Shown one piece after another: positions 18,123-25,626 of a stretch of DNA of 64,000 nt. The position numbers were made by a program, and so were the translations under genes. Below the pieces are notes generated by a model that worked only from the letters and a program-made list of their open reading frames with translations, ran no database searches and was not told the DNA's origin. This DNA comes from an uncultured Rhodospirillales bacterium (GTDB taxonomy: Bacteria > Pseudomonadota > Alphaproteobacteria > ATCC43930 > CGMCC-115725), in assembly GCA_903828515.1 (NCBI GenBank), contig CAIKMD010000002.1, positions 682,001 to 746,000 of the forward strand. Direction: 5' to 3'. The stretch's first letter is position 1, and every line of letters starts with the position of its first letter.

Positions 18123-20334
18123 GCTTCGTCCAGGAATCCTTCGGATAGGCAGCGCGCAAGAGATTGTAGGCCTGGCGCGAGATGTCGCCGCGCGGATCGC
18201 CGTATTGCGTCAGCCGGACGACGAGATGAAGCGCTTCGGGTACGCGCGCATCGTCGGGATGCGCCTTCGCCCAACCGATCACGATCGGACCGAGATAACC
18301 GGCGGCGGAGTTCAGCGCCTGGAGCTTCTTGCGCTCCTCGGCCGCCTTGCGCCGGTCGTCGCTGCTCGGGAATGTTGCCGGGCCGAGCCGTCCGGGTAGC
18401 GCCGAGCAATCGTCGCGGCATATCGCGTCGGGCGTTTGCGCGCCGAGATCCTGGCTGAAGAAACCGCTGTCCTTCGACCACCAGCGATCGCCATAGAAGC
18501 CGATCACGTCGCGCTTGTTGGTATAGCCGAGATTCTCCTCGACCCAGGGCTTGGCGGCGGGGAAGCGCAGCAGGAGCAATGCCGCTGCGAAGCGACGCTC
18601 GTCGGCAGCCGTCGCATCGTTGTACTTTTGCCAATCGCCCGCATAGTCCGGAAAGACATCGGCCAAGGCCTTGCCGAGCAGCCTGGCGTCGGCATCGTCC
18701 TGCAACAGCACCGCGCGGGTCCAGGCGGCGAGCGCGACGTCGCGACGGATGTTGGCGGGTAACTGATCCGACAGGGCGATCGGCGTAACGACCGAGAGCG
18801 GAAGCTGAAACGACAGCATCACCGCGGCGTCGGTGTCGAGATAGCGCGGATCGTCGAACAACTCGGTGCGCCAACCGAGATAGGCCGCATAGGATTTCGG
18901 TACGGTCTTGAGCGGCAGCGTCGCTGTGGCGGTGTCGTCGGGATGGCTTTCGTCGAAGAACGGAAAGACGAGTTCCGCCCGCCTCGGCGCGTCGCGCAGG
19001 AAGGCGGCGACATCGGGCGCGACGTGCAGGCGCTCGATCAGCAGCAGATTGCGCACGCCGGGCGGTAGGGTCTTGGCGGCGAGCAGCGTGTCGAGTTCGG
19101 CGCGCGCGGGCGTCACCTCGCCCTTGCCGATCAACAGGCGGACGCGATGCCAGGCCGCCGTGTAGAAACCGGGCGAATTCGGTTCGAGCTTGCGCGACTG
19201 CTCGATTGCCGCCGGCACATTCGGATCGCCGGGCCGCAGGAAGGCGAGTGCGGCGATCAGCCAGGGCAGGGTTGGTGTCGCCTGCCAATGGCGGATCACC
19301 TCGGGCCGCAGGTCGGCCGTCGTCGTCGTGTCGGGCGCCTCGACCGAATTCTCCATCGCGTGAATCCACACGCCGAGATCGGTCCCCAAAACGGCCTTGT
19401 CGGCGGCCAGCAATCTGAAGTCGTGCAGGGCGATGGCAAGATCGTCGGGCAGGACCGGAGCGAGGAGTTGCCGTTCGAGGTCGCGGATGCGTTCGGGGTT
19501 CGTCGTGAAGGCGAGCAGCGCGCTCAGTTTCGCGAGATCGCGATCCTTGCCGGCATCGCCGGCGGCGGCGAGGTCCTGCTGCGCGCGCGCAATGGCGTTC
19601 GGAGTCTTCGTCGCGACGGCATCATGCACCGCGGCGCGCGCGGTAAGGTAGCGCGCCGAAACTGCCCAGGGCGATGCGGCATCAGCGGCGATCGCGGCGA
19701 AGCGTTTGCGCGCCTCGGCATAATTGAGCCGATAGAAATAAGCGGCGGCGGTCTGATAGGCGCGGTCGGCCTTGAGCCAGGCGGGCGCGTCGGCAGGGGC
19801 GTCCGCCGGCAGGGCGGTAGGGGTGTTGCAGTTGGCGAACACCGCGTCCTGGCCGGTGATCCAGGCCTTGACCCCTGGATCGTCGGCGCCGTGGGTGGCG
19901 ATGCGCGCCTTCAGCGTCGCGGCGGCGGTGTCGAAGGCGGAAGGAAAGCAGTTGAGGGTTTCGTCGAACTCGCCGGCCTTGCGATAGGCGCCGATGCTGA
20001 CCTTGTCCTTGACGATGGTCGCCCGCGCGTCGAGCCAAGATTGAGAGAAGTCCACATTTGAAGGGTTCGGGAGATCGCAGCATGGCGTCATTAATTGCTT
20101 CACCTGATCGTCGGTGAAGCCTTGGCCGAGCAGGATGCGATAGGCGGCATAGAGCCGGTTCTCGGTGAAGCTCGGGCGCAGGATGCCGAGCTGGCCCTTG
20201 AAATAGGTGATCCCGTTATCGGGTTCCTGGCCGGAATGGCTGAAGAAGCGGAGTTGCGGCAGGAACGGTCCCGAGGCGAAAGCGGGCAGGCCCATGGTGA
20301 CGAGGGCGGTTAGCGCGAGGGCGAAGCGAATCAT
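18097..20334 (-). CDS. Large exported hypothetical protein with helical-repeat (TPR-like) regions
   Basis: 745 residues from ATG 20334. Signal peptide MIRFALALTALVTMGLPAFA, then an N-terminal region with CCDLPNPSNVDFSQSW and two further cysteines, and a long series of alpha-helical segments with TPR-like spacing (AYQTAAAYFYRLNYAEARKRFAAIAADAASPWAVSARYLTARAAV; AAWHRVRLLIGKGEVTPARAELDTLL). The tail has YGDRWWSKDSGFFSQDL and HLVVRLTQYGDPRGDISRQAYNLLRAAYPKDSW. No catalytic motif is recognised. It overlaps the upstream DUF3142 gene by 4 nt (ATGA), which ties the two functionally. It may be a periplasmic scaffold or a processing protein; this is inference. Confidence 0.75.
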   Translation of the reverse strand: MIRFALALTALVTMGLPAFASGPFLPQLRFFSHSGQEPDNGITYFKGQLGILRPSFTENRLYAAYRILLGQGFTDDQVKQLMTPCCDLPNPSNVDFSQSWLDARATIVKDKVSIGAYRKAGEFDETLNCFPSAFDTAAATLKARIATHGADDPGVKAWITGQDAVFANCNTPTALPADAPADAPAWLKADRAYQTAAAYFYRLNYAEARKRFAAIAADAASPWAVSARYLTARAAVHDAVATKTPNAIARAQQDLAAAGDAGKDRDLAKLSALLAFTTNPERIRDLERQLLAPVLPDDLAIALHDFRLLAADKAVLGTDLGVWIHAMENSVEAPDTTTTADLRPEVIRHWQATPTLPWLIAALAFLRPGDPNVPAAIEQSRKLEPNSPGFYTAAWHRVRLLIGKGEVTPARAELDTLLAAKTLPPGVRNLLLIERLHVAPDVAAFLRDAPRRAELVFPFFDESHPDDTATATLPLKTVPKSYAAYLGWRTELFDDPRYLDTDAAVMLSFQLPLSVVTPIALSDQLPANIRRDVALAAWTRAVLLQDDADARLLGKALADVFPDYAGDWQKYNDATAADERRFAAALLLLRFPAAKPWVEENLGYTNKRDVIGFYGDRWWSKDSGFFSQDLGAQTPDAICRDDCSALPGRLGPATFPSSDDRRKAAEERKKLQALNSAAGYLGPIVIGWAKAHPDDARVPEALHLVVRLTQYGDPRGDISRQAYNLLRAAYPKDSWTKQTPHWFGK

Positions 20335-21080
20335 CGAAAGATCTTTCGGCGAAGGACGGCATAGCGTGCCGCCGTCCAGCGTTGGGGCGTGAAGGCATAG
20401 AGGCGGCGGTCGGTCGGGAGCGCCGCGGGCATTTCGTCGGTGCTGACACCGAGACTGGCGCGACAGCGCGGATCGCGGAAATCGCCGCCATCGACAAGGC
20501 TTGCGCGAATGCGGTCGCGATCGGGGCCGAGGCGGAACAGCATCGGCACGATTTCGTCGACCGGGAGTTGCGCAACCCAAGTCTTGTTGAGGCACCACGA
20601 GGTCAGCGCGGTGATCGACAGATGCATGTCGGGCAGGCGACGGCGCGCGGCCTCGACGACTCCGATCAGGAAACCGCGTTGCGAGGCGGGCACCTCGAAA
20701 TCGATCTGCAGCGCGGCACCGGGATATTTCGCGCCGATCGCGGCCAGCGCATCGACGACGGCCGCACGATCAGCAGGACCCGGCACGGCGTCGCGGTCGA
20801 GCGCGATATGCGCCACGGCGATCCGGGTTGTCTGGGGCGGAAGCTGGAGCGGGTTGCGCCGGGGCGTGACGATCACACCCGACGGGGTGACGTGAACCGT
20901 GGCGGCGAGAAAGGCGACCCCGGTATCGCGCGCGTCGATGAAGCGCAGATCGTCGGCACGGTCCCAGCTCCAGAGGACCAGCGCCGGGTTCGGCCGGGCG
21001 GCCAAACCGGTGCCGTCGCCGCCGAGCGCCAGCAGCGCACCGATCGCAAAGAGGCCCGCGCCGAGGGACGAAAACGGCAT
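20331..21080 (-). CDS. DUF3142 domain protein, exported
   Basis: About 249 residues from ATG 21080, chosen because a hydrophobic leader (MPFSSLGAGLFAIGALLALGG) begins there; no clear ribosome-binding site is seen, so the start is uncertain and upstream in-frame ATGs exist to 21221. The body matches the DUF3142 pattern as I recall it: LVLWSWDRADDLRFIDARDTGVAFLAATVHV, RRNPLQLPPQTTRIAVAHIALD, ALQIDFEVPASQRGFLIGVVEAARRRLPDMHLSITALTSWC and DEIVPMLFRLGPD, reminiscent of a TIM-barrel glycoside-hydrolase-like fold. The function is unknown. The stop overlaps the next gene by ATGA, indicating translational coupling with the 745-residue protein. Confidence 0.75.
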   Translation of the reverse strand: MPFSSLGAGLFAIGALLALGGDGTGLAARPNPALVLWSWDRADDLRFIDARDTGVAFLAATVHVTPSGVIVTPRRNPLQLPPQTTRIAVAHIALDRDAVPGPADRAAVVDALAAIGAKYPGAALQIDFEVPASQRGFLIGVVEAARRRLPDMHLSITALTSWCLNKTWVAQLPVDEIVPMLFRLGPDRDRIRASLVDGGDFRDPRCRASLGVSTDEMPAALPTDRRLYAFTPQRWTAARYAVLRRKIFR

Positions 21081-21255
21081 GATGGGGGGAACGTGTGGTG
21101 CGAATTCGAGGAGGCGATCTATACCACGGTGCGGGGCGGAAAGCTGTGGCATTTCGATGAAAAACGCGCCGAACACGCTGTCGTTGACAGGTTTCCGGTA
21201 CGCGACCATCATTCCCCCCAATCGATAAAGCCGTTTGAATCAGGAGGACACGTTC

Positions 21256-22500
21256 ATGGATGGCATGACGAAAGTCGGCGACAAATACAGCGTGGGCGGC
21301 GTTCTGATGGACCGCCCGTTCAAGATCCGACGCCTCGGCCATTTCGGCTACAACGTCTACAAGATGGACGAGGCGATGCACTTCTATAAGAACCTCCTGG
21401 GGTTCCGCATCACCGACACGCTCGACTTCGCGCGCGTCCGGCCCGACCCCAAGGTTTTCGAAGGCATTTCGGCCGTCGGCTATTTCACCACCCACGGCAC
21501 CGATCATCATTCCTTCGTGCTCTTCCCGAAGCACGCGCTCGACCGGATGGCCTCGGGCAGCGCCGGCGGCCACAAGACCAACGCCGAAGTGACGACCAAC
21601 CAGATCACCTGGCAGGTCGGCACGTTGCGCGAGGTCGGCGAGGGCATCGATTACTTCAAGTCGATCGGCATCAACCCCGGCCGCATCGGCCGCGACGTGC
21701 CGGGCTCGAACTGGCATTCCTATCCGTCCGATCCCGAAGGCCATACCAACGAGATCTATTACGGCATCGAGCAGATCGGCTGGAACCTCCAGGCGAAGCC
21801 GCCGGGTGTCCGCAAGCGCGGCTTCCACGACAAGCCGGAACTGCCGCAAATCTCCGAGTATCAGGAGATCGAGGCGTTCAAGGCCGAGGGCATGGACATG
21901 AACGCGGGTTACCGCGATGTCGAGAAGGGACCGTTCAAATACGATGTCGGTGGCATCATGCTGCCGCGCCCGTTCAAGGTCATCAAGATCGGACCGGTGC
22001 GCCTGTTCATCGACGACATGGAAAAGGCGCTCGCCTTCTATACGAAGGTCATGGGCCTGCGCATCACCGAAGAGGTGGTCTATGACGGCCATCGCTGCGT
22101 GTTTCTGCGCTGCAACACCGAACATCACTCGCTCGCGCTTTACCCCAAGGCGTTGCGCGCGAAGCTCGGCCTGTCGCCGCATACGAGCTGCATGAGCTTC
22201 GGCAACCAGGTCGGCGACTATCAGCAGCTACGCGACGCCGTCGATTTCCTCAAGGCCGAAGGCGCCACGATCAAATACCTGCCGCCGGAACTCTTCCCCG
22301 GCATCGACTACTCGGCCTTCGCGGTCGATCCCGACGGCCACCTGATCCAGCTCTATTACTACATGGAGCAATTGGGCTGGGACGCGAAGGTCCGCTCGAA
22401 AGAGCAGCGCCGCAAGGTCGACAACGCCAAATGGCCCCTGGCGGTCGATGCGATGAGCGACAGCTACGACGGCGAGACGTTGTTGGGGCCGCTGGGGTAA
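21256..22500 (+). CDS. Two-domain VOC protein, extradiol catechol dioxygenase-like
   Basis: 414 residues from ATG 21256, which has aggagga 7 nt upstream. Two vicinal-oxygen-chelate modules: domain 1 (about 20-200) with LGHFGYNV, DHHSFVLFPK and GHTNEIYYG; domain 2 (about 235-390) with IGPVRLFI, EHHSLALYPK and GHLIQLYYY. Domain 1 keeps the His, His, Glu metal triad; domain 2 has Pro and Gln in place of the first His and the Glu. The usual type I extradiol dioxygenase has its iron in the C-terminal domain, so the arrangement is reversed. It probably acts on a catechol-like or related compound in the cytoplasm. A hairpin terminator follows at 22525. Confidence 0.85.
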   Translation: MDGMTKVGDKYSVGGVLMDRPFKIRRLGHFGYNVYKMDEAMHFYKNLLGFRITDTLDFARVRPDPKVFEGISAVGYFTTHGTDHHSFVLFPKHALDRMASGSAGGHKTNAEVTTNQITWQVGTLREVGEGIDYFKSIGINPGRIGRDVPGSNWHSYPSDPEGHTNEIYYGIEQIGWNLQAKPPGVRKRGFHDKPELPQISEYQEIEAFKAEGMDMNAGYRDVEKGPFKYDVGGIMLPRPFKVIKIGPVRLFIDDMEKALAFYTKVMGLRITEEVVYDGHRCVFLRCNTEHHSLALYPKALRAKLGLSPHTSCMSFGNQVGDYQQLRDAVDFLKAEGATIKYLPPELFPGIDYSAFAVDPDGHLIQLYYYMEQLGWDAKVRSKEQRRKVDNAKWPLAVDAMSDSYDGETLLGPLG

Positions 22501-22524
22501 GCGACGCTTTCACACGAAACGGCG

Positions 22525-22554
22525 CGGGGCGGTCTTCGGACCGCCCCGTTTGTT
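22525..22554 (+). terminator. Rho-independent terminator after VOC dioxygenase gene
   Basis: A perfect 10-bp GC stem (cggggcggtc with gaccgccccg) closed by a stable ttcg tetraloop and followed by tttgtttg. It is 24 nt after the stop codon at 22500. Confidence 0.85.
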
Positions 22555-22573
22555 TGTGGCTGCATCGGCATCC

Positions 22574-22766
22574 TGCGTCCTTCGACTGCTCGCGTTGCTC
22601 GCGCTCAGGATGAGGACAAAATTTGGACGGCCTCGTTCACCCATCCTCAGCCTGAGCTTGTCGAAGGCCGCACACCGTCGATCCAGCGCGATAAGCGAGG
22701 ATTCACCACGGAGACACGGAGATCAGAAAACCTTCTTCTCCGTGTCCTCCGTGTCTCCGTGGTGAA
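22574..22766. repeat. Composite hairpin repeat C-B, locus 1
   Basis: Family C element (22574-22669): arms related to tccttcgac...ctcaggatgagg and its reverse cctcagcctgagcttgtcgaagg, separated by about 25 nt. A 33-nt linker starting gccgcac leads to family B (22703-22766): caccacggagacacggag and its reverse ctccgtgtctccgtggtg around a short centre, with the left arm shortened. It fills the gap between convergent genes ending at 22500 and 22771. No gene is seen in it. Confidence 0.85.
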
Positions 22767-22770
22767 CCTT

Positions 22771-23640
22771 CTACGTTCCACCCTTCATCTTCGCGGCAAA
22801 GAACGCGAAGAGGCGTTTCTCCGCTGTCGCGGTGATTTCGGCGTCGTAGCGGAAGAGCAGGGAGCCGCCATGGATCGCGTCGACCGCGACCATGCCGTTC
22901 AGCCCGGCGCAGTCGAAGCAATGCGTGATGCCGGGATAGACCACCCAGTCGATATCGGCGCCGGCGGTTTTCATCTTCTCGTATTGCGGCACGCATTCGG
23001 CGGGCCGCGCCTGGGTGTCGGCATCGCCCAGCTGCGCCAGGAGCGGTTCGTTCAGGCCGGTCGCGTCCTCGAAAACGCCCTGCATGCCGTTCGGCGTGCG
23101 CCCGATACAAGGTCCATAGATCGAGGCGGCGGCAGCGAACGGACGCAACGCCGGCATGCCGGGGGCCGGGGATGCCCGCCTGGTCCCATCAGCGGCGATG
23201 ATCTGCGCTATGTGGCCGCCGACCGAAAATCCCAACACGCCGATCCGGGCCTTGTCGACGAACGGGAAACTTTCAAGCCGGGCGCGCGCGTTCATCGCAT
23301 CGGCGATGCGGATCAGCGGCGACACGTTGCAGTTGCGCGGCGTCGAGCCGCGCGGTCCCATCGAATCGACGACCATGACGACATAACCCTGCGCCATCGC
23401 GGATTGGCCCCAGCGGCGCAGATCGGCGGTCGCACCTGAACAGCTTTCCAGAATGACCAACGCAGGGAAAGGCCCCGCACCGGCGGGCTTGCCGAACGCC
23501 GTGCCGGTGGCCAATTCGTTGGCGTTCTCGACTGGCTGGTCGGGAAACGCGATCGGCACATAGCTCTGCGCGCCAGCCTCGGCGATGAAGACGAAGCTGG
23601 CGAGCAACGCCGCCGCGAAACGCGAACCTAGCCTGATCAT
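22771..23640 (-). CDS. Exported dienelactone hydrolase family protein
   Basis: 289 residues from ATG 23640 (aagggggac upstream). Signal peptide MIRLGSRFAAALLASFVFIAEAGA, then an alpha/beta hydrolase of the dienelactone hydrolase family: PFPALVILESCSG, GYVVMVVDSMGPRG, nucleophile elbow GVLGFSVGGHIA, and the C-terminal His in YPGITHCFD. The nucleophile is Ser, not the Cys of classical dienelactone hydrolase. Several cysteines (ESCSG, RNCN, GPCIG, AECVP, CFDC) could form disulphides, consistent with a periplasmic location. The substrate is unknown; an ester or lactone is likely. It is divergent from the MFS gene across a repeat-rich gap. Confidence 0.85.
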   Translation of the reverse strand: MIRLGSRFAAALLASFVFIAEAGAQSYVPIAFPDQPVENANELATGTAFGKPAGAGPFPALVILESCSGATADLRRWGQSAMAQGYVVMVVDSMGPRGSTPRNCNVSPLIRIADAMNARARLESFPFVDKARIGVLGFSVGGHIAQIIAADGTRRASPAPGMPALRPFAAAASIYGPCIGRTPNGMQGVFEDATGLNEPLLAQLGDADTQARPAECVPQYEKMKTAGADIDWVVYPGITHCFDCAGLNGMVAVDAIHGGSLLFRYDAEITATAEKRLFAFFAAKMKGGT

Positions 23641-23721
23641 GGCGTCCCCCTTCGAGACCAAAACCCGTTGCCCAGAATCACCATTTTTCGTTCGAGCGGC
23701 AAGGGTCCCGCGCAACCACCT

Positions 23722-23975
23722 CATCCGCTCGCTGACGCTCGCACCTTCCCGGCGGAGAAGGTTTTTTTTGTCCCTCTCCGCGCGAAGCGGGGAGAGGGCG
23801 GGGCCCATTGCGCAGCAATGGGAGGGTGAGGTGTGGTTGGGCCATAAAAAAGAAAGACGTTCACCACGGAGACACGGAGAGCACGGAGAAGATTTTTCTC
23901 GTTGTTCACGCGAAAGCGGGAACCCAGTTCTTGCGACGGCTGGATGTCCGCTTTCGCGGGCATGACGAACAACAA
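23722..23975. repeat. Cluster of three different dispersed repeats (F, half B, E)
   Basis: This explains the 374-bp gap between 23640 and 24015. Part F (23722-23835) has the outer pair acctcatccgctcgctg / gggtgaggtgtgg and inner hairpins ccctctccgcgcgaagcggggagaggg and cccattgcgcagcaatggg. Part B (23860-23890) is a single left arm, caccacggagacacggagagcacgg in form. Part E (23905-23975) has cgcgaaagcggg and the reverse cgctttcgcgggcatgacg about 40 nt apart. Open frames across it translate the repeats and are not genes. Confidence 0.75.
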
Positions 23976-24014
23976 ACCTTGCGAAATCCGCCGCCGTCGA
24001 TTACTCGCCTGCCC

Positions 24015-25238
24015 GTGGCCACGGAACCTGAAACAACGCCTCATTCGCATCGCTGGGCCATGCTGGCCGGGGTGTGGCTGGCCTATTTCTGTTTCGGGTC
24101 GGTCTCGGCGGCGATCGCGCCGCTGGTTTCGCAGGTCACCCATGAGCTCGATCTGACCCATACGCAGATGGGCAGCATTCTCGGCGCGTGGCAGCTCGTC
24201 TATATCGGCGCGGCGATTCCGGCCGGTGGGTTGCTCGATCGCATCGGACCGCGCCGCGCCATCGCGCTGGGCACGCTGGTCGTCGCGGCGTCGGGGATCA
24301 TGCGCGGCTTTGCCACCGATTACTGGACGATGCTGATCGCGGTCGCGACGTTCGGGATCGGCGGCCCGCTGATTTCCGTCGGCGCGCCGAGCGTCATCGC
24401 CCGCTGGTTCGTCGGGCGCGAGCGCGGACTTGCCATGGGTCTTTATAATGTCGGCCAAGCGCTCGGCATGATCGGCGCGTTGTCGCTGACCTCGAGCGTC
24501 GGCCTGACCCTGGCGAACGGCAACTGGCGCGCGGTGCTGATCGGTTACGGTGTCTTCGCGCTGATCGCGGCATTGATCTGGTACGCGATCAGCAGCCACG
24601 CCGACAGCCGCGCGATGGAGATGCGCAACGCCGCTGAGCCGCGCCGGTCGCAAGGGGGCGTGGTGCTCGAATTGCTGCGCGCGCCGGCGCTGCGTATCGT
24701 TCTTCTGCTCGCGGTTGGCACGTTCTTCTTCGGACACGGATTGTCGAACTGGCTGCCGGAAATCCTGCGCTCCGACGGCATGGACCCGGCGACGGCCGGA
24801 CTCTGGGCGAGCATCCCGGTGGTGATCGGGATTTTCGGCGCGCTGATCTTTCCGCGCCTCGCCATCCCGCGCCGCCGCATGGCGATCCTGACCTTCCTGT
24901 TCGTCCTGCAGATGATGGCGCCGCTGTTCCTCGAATGGGGCGCCGCGACGCCTTGGGTGCAGGCGACCGGCCTTGTGATGCAGGGCCTGGCGCGCGGCAC
25001 GCTGTCGATCGTCGTCATGCTGATGCTGATGGAACTCAAGGAGGTGACGCCGGCGCGTATGGGCGCGGCGGGCGGCATGTATTTCACCGCGGGCGAGATC
25101 GGCGGCGTACTCGGGCCCTTGAGCATCGGCACGCTCTACGACCTGACCGGCGGTTTCGCCGCGTCGCTCTATTTCCTCGCGGCGCTTTGTGCCTGGCAGG
25201 TCGCGATGCTGTCGCGGCTGAAGAAGGCGCTGAAATAA
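24015..25238 (+). CDS. MFS transporter
   Basis: About 407 residues from GTG 24015; an in-frame ATG at 24060 is a possible alternative, and reading further upstream only translates intergenic repeats. Twelve hydrophobic segments are visible. The cytoplasmic loop after helix 2 carries the MFS motif as GGLLDRIGPRRAIALG. Other family features are HTQMGSILGAWQLVYIGAAIPA, VIARWFVGRERGLAMGLYNVGQALGMIGA and MGAAGGMYFTAGEIGGVLGPLSIGTLYDLTG. The pattern resembles organic anion or cyanate/nitrate-type exporters and importers, but the substrate cannot be assigned. It is followed by a DUF805 gene and a D-aminoacylase-like gene on the same strand, a likely operon. Confidence 0.88.
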   Translation: MATEPETTPHSHRWAMLAGVWLAYFCFGSVSAAIAPLVSQVTHELDLTHTQMGSILGAWQLVYIGAAIPAGGLLDRIGPRRAIALGTLVVAASGIMRGFATDYWTMLIAVATFGIGGPLISVGAPSVIARWFVGRERGLAMGLYNVGQALGMIGALSLTSSVGLTLANGNWRAVLIGYGVFALIAALIWYAISSHADSRAMEMRNAAEPRRSQGGVVLELLRAPALRIVLLLAVGTFFFGHGLSNWLPEILRSDGMDPATAGLWASIPVVIGIFGALIFPRLAIPRRRMAILTFLFVLQMMAPLFLEWGAATPWVQATGLVMQGLARGTLSIVVMLMLMELKEVTPARMGAAGGMYFTAGEIGGVLGPLSIGTLYDLTGGFAASLYFLAALCAWQVAMLSRLKKALK

Positions 25239-25254
25239 ACGCAGGAATGAGCCG

Positions 25255-25626
25255 ATGGAATTTCTGAACGCCGTCCGGACCTGTTTCGTCAAATATTTCG
25301 ACTTCAAGGGGCGCGCCGCGCGACCCGAATTCTGGTACTGGATGCTGTTCAATGTCGTCGGTACGTTTGTCGCGATCGCGGTCACGCCCGATACCTGGGA
25401 CAGCGAGACCGTCGTCACGCTCTTCGATCTCGCCATCATCCTGCCCGGCCTCGCGGTCGGCGCGCGACGCTTGCACGATATCGGCAAGTCGGGATGGTGG
25501 CAGTTGCTGTGGCTGATCCCGATCGTCGGGCCTATCGTCGTGATCGTCTGGTGGTGTAAAGAGGGCGATGGGTTGGCGAACCGTTTTGGCCCGGCTGTTT
25601 TGACGCCGGCACCGGGAGCGATATGA
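25255..25626 (+). CDS. DUF805 family small membrane protein
   Basis: 123 residues with the DUF805 signature: KYFDFKGRAARPEFWYWMLFNVVG near the start, then LAIILPGLAVGARRLHDIGKSGWWQLLWLIPIVGPIVVIVWWCKEGDGLANRFG. Three to four transmembrane helices. The function of the family is unknown. It starts 16 nt after the MFS gene, and its stop overlaps the next gene's ATG by 4 nt, so it lies within an operon and is translationally coupled to the amidohydrolase. Confidence 0.92.
   Translation: MEFLNAVRTCFVKYFDFKGRAARPEFWYWMLFNVVGTFVAIAVTPDTWDSETVVTLFDLAIILPGLAVGARRLHDIGKSGWWQLLWLIPIVGPIVVIVWWCKEGDGLANRFGPAVLTPAPGAI

Noticed and set aside
23808-24014. N-terminal extension of the MFS protein
   Set aside because: The extra residues are translations of repeat families B and E (HHGDTESTE and FRGHDE type), not protein sequence.
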